A stretch of 64,000 nucleotides of DNA from Flavivirga spongiicola (GTDB lineage Bacteria; Bacteroidota; Bacteroidia; Flavobacteriales; Flavobacteriaceae): NCBI RefSeq assembly GCF_030540825.1, contig NZ_JAUOEO010000001.1, forward strand, positions 1,213,001 to 1,277,000, in the 5' to 3' direction. Shown piece after piece: positions 16,871 through 26,084 of this stretch. The notes under the pieces are model-generated. The model searched no databases. It was not told the DNA's origin and was given only the letters and a program-made list of their open reading frames with translations. Every line of letters starts with the position of its first letter. The stretch's first letter is position 1. The position numbers and the translations under genes were made by a program.

Positions 16871-17043
16871 TATATAAATTTGTAAAGCTTATACTCTCTT
16901 CCCGCTTTCAAATAAAATAGTCATTGATTTTTCCAGTTTTTAACTGTATATAAATGCATCAATAATTAAATCAACACAAAATGATGATGACATCTGTAAT
17001 TTCAGTTTTATTCGTATTTTTTTAACCTAAATTTTAAAATAGT

Positions 17044-17424
17044 TTGATAGCCCATATAGAAATAGAAAATAAGTATGCTAAGTATTGGATTGAAGAGGAC
17101 ATCCTTTATTTTGTTTATAAAAAAGGAATCTCTATTGACCTGTCTGTAGCCATGAAAGTTGTAGAAGACCGACTTTCATTGCAACAAGGCAGGGAGTTTT
17201 TAATCTTTTGTGACGCCAGAGGCATTAAAAGCTTAAATAAAAAAGCAAGAGACTACTTTGCACTTGAAGGCTCAGTACTGATGAAAGCTGTGGCAATATT
17301 GGTCAATAATCCATTAAACAATGCCATCTTAAATTTTTATATTAAAACCAGTAACCCCACTATCAAGATTCAGACGTTTTTCGAAAAAGAGGAAGCTCTA
17401 GAATTTCTAAACAATCATAGATAG
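17044..17424 (+). CDS. 126-residue protein of unknown function, copy 2
   Basis: This is a tandem paralogue of the preceding gene, with the same length, the same TTG start and near-identical core sequence (ILYFVYKKGISIDLS and KVVEDRLSLQQG). The upstream 20 bp are also conserved, so the duplication included the promoter-proximal region. It ends 93 bp before the first araC-type gene. Conservation of both frames suggests both copies are functional. Role unknown. Confidence 0.7.
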   Translation: MIAHIEIENKYAKYWIEEDILYFVYKKGISIDLSVAMKVVEDRLSLQQGREFLIFCDARGIKSLNKKARDYFALEGSVLMKAVAILVNNPLNNAILNFYIKTSNPTIKIQTFFEKEEALEFLNNHR

Positions 17425-17517
17425 TTTTGACCAACGTGGATGTATATCCCTCTTATTTTTCTTGTTAAAAATAATATTAAATCTATTGAACATTAAATAA
17501 ACCTAAATGTAGTAATC

Positions 17518-18504
17518 ATGATCGATGATGAAACTAATAAGGAAAGAATAAAACAAATCCATACCATGCTTATGGAGTTTGCCAGTGGAAATTTCGCTTA
17601 CAATATTGAAAGATCCAACTTGGATGATGATATTGAAGCTCTTATAGCGCTGGTCAACATGACCTTTCAGGAAATAAAATCCTCTTTTATCCATCAAGGT
17701 TATGCAAACCTAAATGAAACTTATAAGCATTTGGTTCAAATGTTCTTTGTGTTAGATCTGGAAGACACTATTATTGCTTTTAATTCTCGTATAAAACAAA
17801 TGCTGTTTTTTGATGATCATGAGTTACAAGAAAAAGCATTTTCTACATTTCTAACTCAAGACTCAAAATTAGCTTGGAATGGTTTGAAATCTAAGTTAGC
17901 TCATACAAACCTAGATGCTCATGAGGAATTTATTGTACTATCCTTTAAAACCAAACAACAGTTAATTCTAACAACAAATTGCCTGGTAAGTAAATTTGTT
18001 GATCAGGTCAATCAATCGGAAAGAATCGTGATTACATCGATTGAAATTATTAAAAACAGTACGGAAAGGGATACTGAATTACGAAAAAAGGTGAGTTTGG
18101 GAAAAGATAAAGTAACAAAACGTCTCCAGACTGGTAATAAAAGCAAACAGTTAAACCTAAGTTTTTCTGATATTAAAAAAATCCGAGAAGTACATGACCA
18201 TATTATAAACAATTTAGACAAACCACTAGCTCCATTGGTAGAATTAGCACATACCTTTGGAACCAATGAATACAAGTTAAAGTATGGATTCAAGCAATTA
18301 TACGGGCAAACCGTTTTTCGCTTTTTAATAAATGAGAGACTGAGAAAAGCCAGTGTATTAATTCAGCATACGGATACGTCCATAAAAGAAGTGGCACATG
18401 TAACAGGCTTTATCAGTGCGCCCCATTTTTCTAAAGCTTTTAAGGAAAAATATGGTTTTACTCCAAGGGATTTGAGAAAACGACCCAATGACCATTTGGA
18501 ATAA
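17518..18504 (+). CDS. AraC-family transcriptional regulator with PAS-like sensor, copy 1
   Basis: The 328-residue protein has an N-terminal helical segment (1 to about 60), a PAS-like region (about 65-180, VQMFFVLDLEDTIIAFNSRIKQML onward) and a basic linker. The C-terminal AraC/XylS DNA-binding domain (about 225-325) has two HTH units, the second containing DTSIKEVAHVTGFISAPHFS and ending in KEKYGFTPRDLRK. It should bind direct-repeat operators as AraC proteins do. The ATG at 17518 is used. The product is about 90 percent identical to that of 18791. Tandem 21-bp repeats around 16-31 kb are plausible targets by geometry only. There is no membrane segment, so the signal is cytoplasmic. Confidence 0.9.
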   Translation: MIDDETNKERIKQIHTMLMEFASGNFAYNIERSNLDDDIEALIALVNMTFQEIKSSFIHQGYANLNETYKHLVQMFFVLDLEDTIIAFNSRIKQMLFFDDHELQEKAFSTFLTQDSKLAWNGLKSKLAHTNLDAHEEFIVLSFKTKQQLILTTNCLVSKFVDQVNQSERIVITSIEIIKNSTERDTELRKKVSLGKDKVTKRLQTGNKSKQLNLSFSDIKKIREVHDHIINNLDKPLAPLVELAHTFGTNEYKLKYGFKQLYGQTVFRFLINERLRKASVLIQHTDTSIKEVAHVTGFISAPHFSKAFKEKYGFTPRDLRKRPNDHLE

Positions 18505-18592
18505 TTAGTAAGAATTTTACATAAATTTTATTTCTTTAATGAAATAATTTTTATTTTTTTCAGTTTAAAATAGTATTAAATCTCTCGAACAA

Positions 18593-18770
18593 TGAACTCA
18601 TTTTGACTTTTAATGTTTAACCGAAAATGAGATAAAATTTGTCCAGATTAGGCACTTTTTGAAAGGCATAGCATCGCTATGGATAATAAAAGTAACGAAA
18701 TAAGTGCGAATTTTAGCCATTCCTCCCGGCAGGCAGGTTTTAGGAAATAGAAAAAGTCAAAATGAGTTCA
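18593..18770. mobile_element. MITE-like element between the two araC paralogues
   Basis: A 178-bp element is bounded by perfect 19-bp inverted repeats, TGAACTCATTTTGACTTTT (18593-18611) and its complement (18752-18770). It contains the small palindrome CATAGCATCGCTATG and no gene. The homologous 5' region of the first araC gene lacks it: GAACATTAAATAAACCTA near 17489 corresponds to GAACA plus element plus ATAAATAAACCTA here. That gives the empty site and shows the element arrived after the gene duplication. Confidence 0.85.
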
Positions 18771-18790
18771 ATAAATAAACCTATATATTT

Positions 18791-19783
18791 ATGTACAACG
18801 ATGAGACTAATAAGCAAAGAATAAAACAAATCCATACCATGCTTATGGAATTTGCCAGTGGAAATTTTTCATACAATATTGAAAGATCCAATTTGGATGA
18901 TGATATTGAAGCCCTTACCGCACTGGTCAACATGACCTTTCAGGAAGTAAAATCCTCTTTTATCCATCAAGGTTATGCAAACCTAAATGAAACTTACAAG
19001 CACGTGGTTCAAATGTTCTTTGTATTAGATTTGGAAGACACCATTATTGCTTTTAATTCTCATATAAAACAAGTGCTGTTTTTTGATGATGATGAGTTAC
19101 TAGAAGAAGTGTTTTCTACATTTCTAACTCAGGATTCAAAATTAGCCTGGAATGGTTTGAAATCTAAGTTAGCTCATACAAACCTAGATGCTCATGAGGA
19201 ATTTATTGTATTATCCTTTAAAACCAAACAACAGTTAATTCTAACAGCAAATTGCCTGGTAAGTAAATTTGTTGATCCGGTCAATCAATTGGAAAGAATT
19301 GTGATTACATCTATAGATATTATTAAAAACAGTACGGAAAGGGAAACTGAATTACGAAAAATGGTGAGTTCCGGAAAGGATAAAAATAAAGCAACTAAGC
19401 ACTTCCAGACCGGTAATAAAAGTAAACGGTTAAACCTAAGTTTTTCTGATATTAGAAAAATCCGAAAGGTACATGATCATATTATTAACAATTTAGATAA
19501 ACCACTTGCTCCGTTGATAGAATTAGCACATATCTTTGGAACCAATGAATACAAGTTAAAGTATGGATTCAAGCAATTATACGGGCAAACCGTTTTTCGC
19601 TTTTTAATAAATGAAAGATTAAGAAAAGCCAGTATATTAATTCAACATACGGATACGTCCATAAAAGAAGTGGCACATGCAACAGGCTTTATAAGTGCGC
19701 CCCATTTTTCTAAGGCTTTCAAGGAAAAATATGGTTTTACTCCAAGGGATTTAAGAAAACAATCTGGTGATGTGTTAGGGTAG
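18791..19783 (+). CDS. AraC-family transcriptional regulator with PAS-like sensor, copy 2
   Basis: This 330-residue tandem paralogue of the regulator at 17518 has the same domain order. The DNA-binding half is almost identical (KYGFKQLYGQTVFRFLIN is unchanged). Differences cluster in the linker around residues 190-215, which has a two-residue insertion (DKNKATKHFQT). A 178-bp inverted-repeat element sits 20 bp before the ATG and has replaced the ancestral upstream sequence, so its expression may differ from copy 1. The last codons are followed directly by the heptamer-array region. Confidence 0.9.
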   Translation: MYNDETNKQRIKQIHTMLMEFASGNFSYNIERSNLDDDIEALTALVNMTFQEVKSSFIHQGYANLNETYKHVVQMFFVLDLEDTIIAFNSHIKQVLFFDDDELLEEVFSTFLTQDSKLAWNGLKSKLAHTNLDAHEEFIVLSFKTKQQLILTANCLVSKFVDPVNQLERIVITSIDIIKNSTERETELRKMVSSGKDKNKATKHFQTGNKSKRLNLSFSDIRKIRKVHDHIINNLDKPLAPLIELAHIFGTNEYKLKYGFKQLYGQTVFRFLINERLRKASILIQHTDTSIKEVAHATGFISAPHFSKAFKEKYGFTPRDLRKQSGDVLG

Positions 19784-19800
19784 TTAGTTGTTAGGTGTTG

Positions 19801-19859
19801 GTTGTTGGTTGTTGGTTGTTGGTTGTTGGTTGTTGGTTGTTGGTTGTTGGTTGTTGGTT
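19801..19859. repeat. Heptanucleotide array 1, (GTTGTTG)8.4
   Basis: Eight perfect tandem copies of GTTGTTG plus a partial one, preceded by a degenerate copy. It begins 18 bp after the second araC stop codon. It is the first of three arrays with a 7-bp period. Confidence 0.95.
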
Positions 19860-19923
19860 AAAATATTAAATCCCAAATGGTCACGAAGTAAAAAGTATTA
19901 AGTATTATTTACAAAGCTCTGGA

Positions 19924-20014
19924 TTCTAGCTTCTAGCTTCTAGCTTCTAGCTTCTAGCTTCTAGCTTCTAGCTTCTAGCTTCTAGCTTCTAGCTTCTAGC
20001 TTCTAGCTTCTAGC
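19924..20014. repeat. Heptanucleotide array 2, (TTCTAGC)13
   Basis: Exactly thirteen perfect copies of TTCTAGC (91 bp). The spacers before and after it are similar to each other: AAAATA.TAAAT.CCAAAT, a few variable bases, then TAAAAAGTATTAAGT. Confidence 0.97.
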
Positions 20015-20054
20015 TCAAAATACTAAATTCCAAATCAAAATAAAAAGTATTAAG

Positions 20055-20096
20055 TTCCGTCTTCCGTCTTCCGTCTTCCGTCTTCCGTCTTCCGTC
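20055..20096. repeat. Heptanucleotide array 3, (TTCCGTC)6
   Basis: Six perfect copies of TTCCGTC followed by TTCT. Together with arrays 1 and 2 it forms three higher-order units in which the spacer is related but the heptamer differs. Confidence 0.95.
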
Positions 20097-20270
20097 TTCT
20101 AAATATCAAATTATCTACTGTTTACCACTAAAACCACCAACTGAACACTGAGACTGAACACTAAATACTCCATGTCTCGCTAAGAAGCAAAGGCTTGAAA
20201 ATAGACTCTGGATTTCAAACCACACTTTAACAAACTGAACACTGCCTACTGCCAACTACATACTACATCC

Positions 20271-20325
20271 ATCCTTTTCAGACAAGTTTTAATCCATTTG
20301 AGTTAAGTTTTATCTTCGATATTTG
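20271..20325 (+). promoter_or_regulatory. Cassette copy B: two 21-bp repeats plus -7-like box
   Basis: Units at 20271-20291 (ATCCTTTTCAGACAAGTTTT + A) and 20292-20312 (ATCCATTTGAGTTAAGTTTT + A) are followed by 9 bp and TTTG at 20322-20325, within GATATTTGT, close to the Bacteroidota TAnnTTTG box. Downstream come a long stem-loop (20353-20424) and, 400 bp further, the outer membrane receptor gene at 20832. Confidence 0.65.
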
Positions 20326-20352
20326 TTCTATAGTTGTTAGTTAGTTAGTTGT

Positions 20353-20424
20353 CTTTTCAACTTCGGTTGCGTATGGTCTCCATTATTAGGGTTTTGGAGA
20401 TTAAGCGTAACTGATTTTGAAAAG
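20353..20424 (+). ncRNA. Stem-loop RNA candidate, family member B
   Basis: The arms 20353-20381 and 20396-20424 (29 nt each) pair with only a few mismatches and several G-U pairs around a 14-nt loop. The 5' arm contains TTCGGTTGCG, shared with the stem-loops at 24795, 26565 and 27061, and the loop carries the related TTATTAGGGTTTT. It begins about 28 bp after the -7-like box of cassette B, so it would lie at the 5' end of that transcript. Confidence 0.55.
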
Positions 20425-20831
20425 AACAAAATATAAAGTATTGGACACCAAGTTCATAGCATCAATTGATAATCATATTGCTACCCATTAACCTGAGCTT
20501 GACTATTATTTTACTCAAATTCAACATGTTAACTATATCTATGTCAGATAGAACCTTTCGTCTTAGCTCAAGACAGACTAAAGTCGAGGTCTATTTAATA
20601 TCTGGAAAGTCAACAACCTCTCTACTTTAATTTATCTTGAGTACTTCGACTGCACTCAGCATAAACTGGAGACAAAAGGTTCGAGAAGACAAATAGAACA
20701 TATGTGCTTTTGTTTACTATAACTATAAAATGGTTGCTAACAAAACGATTTTTATTTTTAATGTAAGAACGATGTGCCATACAGATCATGTAATTAATTC
20801 ATTACAAAACAATTAACTAAAATTTAAACGT

Positions 20832-23495
20832 GTGAAATATTGTTTTTTTGTACTAACAATGCTCTATCAAACCATATCTTTCGCACAAACGAAACCGTTT
20901 AAAATTTCCGGAACTTTAATTGCAGAATCTGATAAAACTCCTTTAGAAGCTGCAACTATTTATTTAAAACGTGTTAAGGATAGCTCATTAGTTACCTATA
21001 CCATTTCAGACAAAAATGGCAAGTTTTCTTTGGAAGGCAAAACAGCAGATACCCGTTTAAACTTTTACATCTCTTATGTTGGATATCAAACCTATTATCA
21101 AACTATTCATTTAGATCAGGAATCCATTAATTTAAACACCGTTGGACTGAAAACAGATCTTAATGCATTAGAAGAAATCTTTATAAAAGTTAGCCCTCCG
21201 GTGGTCATAAAAAAAGACACTTTAAAGTTCAATGCGGCGGCTTTTAAAACTAAAAAAGATGCCAATGTTGAAGATTTATTAAAGCAACTACCAGGTGTAG
21301 ACATTAATGAAGAAGGGAAAATAACTATAAATGGTAAAGAAGTGGATAACATTCTAGTCAATGGAAAACCTTTTTTCAGCAATGATCCCACTATAACGAC
21401 CAGGCATTTAAGCAAAGAAATCATTGAGAACATTCAAATTACAGATACAAAAACCAAGGCCGAAGCTTTTGCCGGAGACGAAGGAGATAAAGAGAAAAAA
21501 ACGATCAATCTCGTCATAAAAAAAGAAAATAATGATGGTGTTTTTGGACAAGTTGCAGCTGGTGCAGGAACCAATAAGCGTAATAAGTTTGCCGGTATGC
21601 TTAATCTTTTTGATAATGATCAGCGTATTAGTCTCCTTACAGGAGGGAACAATATCAATTCGCCCGGATTTAGTTTCGGAGGTGGCCTTACCAGCGGACA
21701 AGGCATTACAGTATCTCAAAATTATGGCGTCAATTATGTCGATAAATTAAAAGAAAAGAGTGACATCTCTGCTAATTATTTTTTCTCTAATAGCCGTACA
21801 GAAAATGAGAGCACCATACAACAAGAAAATATTCTCCCCGATTCAAGATATCATTCCAATTCTAATACAAAATCATATCATGAAGGGGATAATCATAATG
21901 TTCGTTTAGGGTTCAACATTGAAGTGGATTCTACACTTTTAATCAATATAAACCCATCATTTAATGGTACCAAAAACAAAACAGAAAGCACTTCAAATGA
22001 GGCATCCAGAAATGAAGAAAACACTTTAACAAATCAATCCAGTACATCTTCATTTTCAGAGACTTTAAATAAGAATTTCAGTAATCGTTTAAGTATTACA
22101 AAACGATTTGGTAACAACGGCACCTATTTAAGATTCAATATCTCAAATAAATATAACGTTACAGAGTCTGAAAACTATTTAAATTCTGAAACCGCTATTT
22201 TTGGAACGAATCCGGAAACCATTAATAGAAATCAATTTACGGATGGCGACCAAAAATCAAAAGGACTCAATACCAATGTATCCCTCAGATGGCCGTTAAT
22301 AGCAAAAGCATTATTTTTAGATCTTAAATTTAATTACAGAAACGACAAACAGGAAAATATAAAGCGTACTTACGCTTTTGATCCGGACACACAAGATTTC
22401 ACTTTATTTGATGAAGCCCTAAGTACAGATTTTGAATATACGAACACAAGAAGCACACCTGCTTTAAGACTCACTTATAAAAAAGAAAAATGGTCTGCCA
22501 GTTCTGAAGTAGGTTATGTATATAGAACTTTAGAGCATATCGATTTTTTAAGACCCCAGTTAAGTTTAACACGTGATTTTGAAACCATAGAGCTACGGTC
22601 TCATTTTCAGTATCAATTTAACCCAAAATCATATGTATACGCCAGCTATGGTTTAGATAACACGCCGCCACAATTATCGCAATTAAATCCCTTTCAAGAT
22701 GTCACTAACCCCTTAAATACGATAATTGGAAACCCTAACTTAAAACCGACAAATACGCATAGTTTTTATTTTGGGTACAATACATTCAACTTTCAAAAAC
22801 GCAGTGGTTTCTTTAGCCACGCCTATGCTAATTTAAGCAACAATCAAGTAGTTACTAAAACAACTATTGATGACAATTTTGTACGAAACACAAGCTATGC
22901 TAATGTAAATGGAGGGTATAGTTTAAATGTTGGCAGTAGCTATAATAAAACGGTGAAAATAGACAGTTTAAAAACACTTAAATATAGTGTAGGTCTGTCT
23001 GCAAGTACAAACAGAGCGGTTAACTTTAATAATGCCGTACAATATGCTTCAAACAATACAGCTCTAACACCCCATGTAGGGATCACCTTTGCGTGGGATG
23101 CTATTATGAGGGTGGTGCCAAATTATAGACTATCGTTTAACAAAACTACATTTGATCTGGACGATTTTAAAGATCAGGAGTTTATCAATCATTCGGCCGG
23201 ATTACAAATAACAACATTTGTTCCTAAAAAATTTGAATGGCGGCACGACATTAGTTTTAATTATAATCCAAATGTTGCTGAAGGTTTTCAAAAAAGTGCC
23301 TGGTTTTGGAATACGACCTTAGCCTATTCTATGTTCAAAGACCAAGGGACTTTGTCTTTAAAAGTTTACGATTTATTAAATCAAAACACAAACGCCAGAC
23401 GTATCGCCACTCAAAATTATATCCGGGATTCTCAAAGCAAGGTTCTTAAACAGTACTTTATGCTAAGTTTTAGTTGGAAGTTTAATAATTTTTAG
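20832..23495 (+). CDS. TonB-dependent-receptor-like outer membrane beta-barrel protein
   Basis: The 887-residue protein has a signal peptide (MKYCFFVLTMLYQTISFAQ) and a carboxypeptidase-regulatory-like beta-sandwich (about 22-105, ISGTLIAESDKTPLEAATIYL). A plug-like segment (about 120-225, LKQLPGVDINEEGKITINGK and ILVNGKPFF) precedes a long barrel ending in the C-terminal Phe of WKFNNF, a BAM recognition feature. It matches the outer membrane beta-barrel (OMP_b-brl_3 type) relatives of SusC rather than SusC itself, and has no partner SusD gene. The start codon is GTG at 20832, immediately followed by the signal peptide. The ligand is unknown. Cassette B and its stem-loop 400-560 bp upstream may control it. 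Confidence 0.9.
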   Translation: MKYCFFVLTMLYQTISFAQTKPFKISGTLIAESDKTPLEAATIYLKRVKDSSLVTYTISDKNGKFSLEGKTADTRLNFYISYVGYQTYYQTIHLDQESINLNTVGLKTDLNALEEIFIKVSPPVVIKKDTLKFNAAAFKTKKDANVEDLLKQLPGVDINEEGKITINGKEVDNILVNGKPFFSNDPTITTRHLSKEIIENIQITDTKTKAEAFAGDEGDKEKKTINLVIKKENNDGVFGQVAAGAGTNKRNKFAGMLNLFDNDQRISLLTGGNNINSPGFSFGGGLTSGQGITVSQNYGVNYVDKLKEKSDISANYFFSNSRTENESTIQQENILPDSRYHSNSNTKSYHEGDNHNVRLGFNIEVDSTLLININPSFNGTKNKTESTSNEASRNEENTLTNQSSTSSFSETLNKNFSNRLSITKRFGNNGTYLRFNISNKYNVTESENYLNSETAIFGTNPETINRNQFTDGDQKSKGLNTNVSLRWPLIAKALFLDLKFNYRNDKQENIKRTYAFDPDTQDFTLFDEALSTDFEYTNTRSTPALRLTYKKEKWSASSEVGYVYRTLEHIDFLRPQLSLTRDFETIELRSHFQYQFNPKSYVYASYGLDNTPPQLSQLNPFQDVTNPLNTIIGNPNLKPTNTHSFYFGYNTFNFQKRSGFFSHAYANLSNNQVVTKTTIDDNFVRNTSYANVNGGYSLNVGSSYNKTVKIDSLKTLKYSVGLSASTNRAVNFNNAVQYASNNTALTPHVGITFAWDAIMRVVPNYRLSFNKTTFDLDDFKDQEFINHSAGLQITTFVPKKFEWRHDISFNYNPNVAEGFQKSAWFWNTTLAYSMFKDQGTLSLKVYDLLNQNTNARRIATQNYIRDSQSKVLKQYFMLSFSWKFNNF

Positions 23496-23653
23496 AGAAT
23501 ATGCTCATCTATATCTTCAAACAAGACGTCACGTCAAATCAATCGTCATTGTGAAGCCGTCTGTCAGAAGCTATGGTATATCCAGATCTTTTATAAGAAC
23601 ATTTATTTTTATGCTCTTAATACATTGAATCATTAGTTCATTTCTTTTATCCA

Positions 23654-23897
23654 GATCTTTTTTGCATTGCCCAAAAAAGAAACAAAAAAGTCTAGCCTTG
23701 GGTTTTTCGGCGGTCAAATGAGTTTTTAATGTCTAAAAGAAATGAACTCGCACTATGTTAATTTCTAGCTTGCAAACGCTATCTCCCAAACAACCTTCCC
23801 TGATCGTTTGTTTTCTTTTGGCAAAGCTCAAACAGCATTTCTTTTTTAACGCCATCTTCAAACATTTGACGCTCGCCTACAAACCCTAGGGCGTTTT
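23654..23897. repeat. About 240-bp dispersed repeat, copy 1
   Basis: The segment from TTTTTTGCATTGCCCAAAAA to CAAACCCTAGGGCGTTT has a second copy at 50392-50636, roughly 80-85 percent identical by eye. Shared landmarks are GTCTAGCCTT, AAATGAACTCGCACTA and CATTTGACGCTCGCCTACAAA. No terminal inverted repeats or ORF of gene quality are seen. Confidence 0.7.
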
Positions 23898-24143
23898 ATC
23901 TACGATTCATGTTTTGATTATTTTATTAACAGATTAATATTTGTGGGTATATTATAACTGCCAACAGACAGGGAGGAGCAATAAGTCTGCACTGAACCTT
24001 TTTGGCTTTTAGTTTATACTGAGAAGCCGAAGTACTCAAGACAAGCTAAAGTGTAACAATCTTTTATTGAGAACTCAAAACAATTCTGTCCTAAATAAAT
24101 TTAAATTTTATAATTGAAATCATTAAGTTGAATAGGAACTTGG

Positions 24144-24243
24144 TCAGACTTCAGAAATAATGAGCGTAAAGCGGAAGTGCCAAGCGCAGCTTGAAGCATG
24201 TAGCTTTCTAAGCGAATGGTGCGCAGCAATTTCCTATGTCTGA
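24144..24243. repeat. 100-bp structured repeat, copy 1
   Basis: A 100-bp unit begins TCAGACTTCAGAAAT and ends TTTCCTATGTCTGA; the ends are imperfect inverted repeats (TCAGAC/GTCTGA plus AGAAAT/ATTTCC). Inside are complementary segments GCGCA/TGCGC and GCTT/AAGC, so it can fold into a multi-branched hairpin. The sequence continues into CTTGATTTTTTTGG and a TTTATCAAGAAAAAAATGAAC tail in most copies. Confidence 0.75.
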
Positions 24244-24545
24244 CTTGATTTTTTTGGCTCGGTTTATCCTGAGCAAAGTCGAAGGGTTTTTTTATCAAGA
24301 AAAAAATGAACATAGATTATAAAAAATAAACTTCTATTTTAAGTTTTAGCTCACAACAAACTAATAATACAACTCTTAAATAAAACCTTACAAAACGTTT
24401 AGGATGCTATTGAACTCAAAATATAAATTGAAGTAAACTCACAAACAGATTCTCACATTTTGACTACGCTCAATGCAGGCAGTCGCACTCTGATACTCCT
24501 CAGAATGACCTCATTCTTTTTGACAAAACCAGTATAATATCGTTA

Positions 24546-24716
24546 AACCCGCATTATGCATTAGAACTTCGTCATGAGACTTGTAAATACAATAAAGCCT
24601 AATACTTTCTTGATTTCAGCATAGCACCACTATGGTTAAATCAAAAAGTATAGCGAAGCACTAGGTTTTGAAGTAGTTTCAAGACGTAATAGATTTTCTA
24701 ATGAATAATGCGGGTT
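24546..24716. mobile_element. Inverted-repeat element with AACCCGC ends
   Basis: The left end AACCCGCATTATGCATTAGA and the right end (complement of AACCCGCATTATTCATTAGA) are 20-bp inverted repeats with one mismatch. The interior contains a further hairpin (GATTTCAGCATAG...CTATGGTTAAATC). A truncated relative of one half lies at 44023-44095, just outside the IS4-type element. Cassette C starts 3 bp after the right end. Confidence 0.65.
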
Positions 24717-24718
24717 AA

Positions 24719-24773
24719 ATCCTTTTCAGATAAGTTTTAATCCATTTGGATTAAACTATATCATCGATATTTG
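24719..24773 (+). promoter_or_regulatory. Cassette copy C: two 21-bp repeats plus -7-like box
   Basis: Units at 24719-24739 and 24740-24760, then 9 bp, then TTTG at 24770-24773 in GATATTTGT. Spacing is identical to cassettes B and D-H. The downstream product is a stem-loop at 24795-24864; no protein gene follows. Confidence 0.65.
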
Positions 24774-24794
24774 TAATGGTTAGTAATTTTTGTC

Positions 24795-24864
24795 TTTTTG
24801 ACTTCGGTTGCGCCCAATCACCATTTACTGGAATTCTACTGATTGCGCGTAGCCGAAACAAAAA
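24795..24864 (+). ncRNA. Stem-loop RNA candidate, family member C
   Basis: TTCGGTTGCGCCCAATC (24803-24819) pairs with GATTGCGCGTAGCCGAA (24841-24857) with two G-U pairs and one mismatch; outer TTTTTG/CAAAAA extends the stem. The loop has TTTACTGGAATTCTA. An AT-only hairpin with a T-run follows at 24858-24880 and could terminate a transcript of about 100 nt starting near 24780. Confidence 0.55.
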
Positions 24865-25232
24865 ATATTCTTTTTTGTTTCAAATATTCATAAGTCAACG
24901 TGAATAATATTTAAAAGTTATAAAATAATTTCGAGTGAAATTCAAAAAGAATTTAGCATTGATAAAAATTCTGTCATAAATAAATTTGGAGGCTAAATTT
25001 TATAATTGAAGTTAATAAAGAATTTTTTGAAACGAACTATTCTCGAAGCAGAACCATAGAGGTATTTCGTTCATTTCATACCCAATCAAGTTGAGCACAA
25101 AGTTTTGGCCTTTGGGTCAAAAATCAAAATTCTGTATTTAGATTCCCGCCTTCTCGGGAATGACAATTTCAACGGAAACCCCGAGACAGAGCCTCGAGGA
25201 ATTCTTTTCGATTAAGTTGAATAGGAACTTGG

Positions 25233-25332
25233 TCAGACTTCAGAAATAGTGAGCGTAAAGCGGAAGTGCCAAGCGCAGCTTGAAGCATGTAGCTTTCAAA
25301 GCGAATGGTGTGTAGCAATTTCCTATGTCTGA
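25233..25332. repeat. 100-bp structured repeat, copy 2
   Basis: Same orientation and exact length as copy 1, with few substitutions. It is followed by the same CTTGATTTTTTTGGCTCGG extension. Confidence 0.75.
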
Positions 25333-25578
25333 CTTGATTTTTTTGGCTCGGTTTATCCTGAGCAAAGTCGAAGGGTTTTTTTATCAAGAAAAAAATGAAC
25401 AGAGGCCATAAAAAACATCTCCATTTTAATTTTCAACTCATAAAGGAGCATTATTACTACCCTCAAAAGAACACTTTAAAAAACATTTAAGACACTATTG
25501 ACCGAGAAACATTTCTGTCATAAATAAATTTGGAGCCAAATTTTATAATCGAAGTCAATAAGCCGAATAGAAACTCGG

Positions 25579-25678
25579 TCAGACTTCAGAAATAATGAGC
25601 GTAAAGCGGAAGTGCCAAGCGCAGCTTGAAGCATGTAGCTTTCTAAGCGAATGGTGCGCAGCAATTTCCTATGTCTGA
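25579..25678. repeat. 100-bp structured repeat, copy 3
   Basis: Same orientation and length. This copy lacks the roughly 26-bp insert (containing CTGAGCAAAGTCGAAGGG) seen just downstream of copies 1, 2 and 4. Confidence 0.75.
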
Positions 25679-25900
25679 CTTGATTTTTTTGGTTCTTTTT
25701 TTTATCAAGAAAAAAATGAACAGAGATCATAAAAAACATCTCCATTTTAATTTTCAACTCATAAAGGAGCATTATTACTACCCTCAAAAGAACACTTTAA
25801 AAAACCTTTAAGACACTATTGACCGAGAAACATTTCTATCATAAATAAACTTGGAGGCCAAATTTTATAATCGAAGTCAATAAGCCGAATAGAAACTCGG

Positions 25901-26000
25901 TCAGACTTCAGAAATAATGAGCATAAAGCGGAAGTGCCAAGCGCAGCTTGAAGCATGTAGCTTTCAAAGCGAATGGTGTGCAGCAATTTCCTATATCTGA
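25901..26000. repeat. 100-bp structured repeat, copy 4
   Basis: Same orientation and length; the right end reads ATATCTGA, so one terminal base pair is lost. The flanking 90 bp upstream are nearly identical to those of copy 3, so copies 3 and 4 arose by local duplication of about 320 bp. Confidence 0.75.
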
Positions 26001-26084
26001 CTTGATTTTTTTGGCTCGTTTTATCCTGAGCAAAGTCGAAGGGTTTTTTTATCAAGAAAAAAATGAACAGAGATCATAAAAAAT

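Noticed and set aside
19801..20096. CRISPR array
   Set aside because: Units are 7 bp and contiguous without spacers, and no cas genes are present; these are simple tandem repeats.
24101..26055. Four similar small open frames on the minus strand containing the segment KNQVRHRKLLRTIRLESYML
   Set aside because: They are translations of the 100-bp repeat and its flanks; differences between copies do not favour synonymous sites and there is no start context. Treated as repeats.
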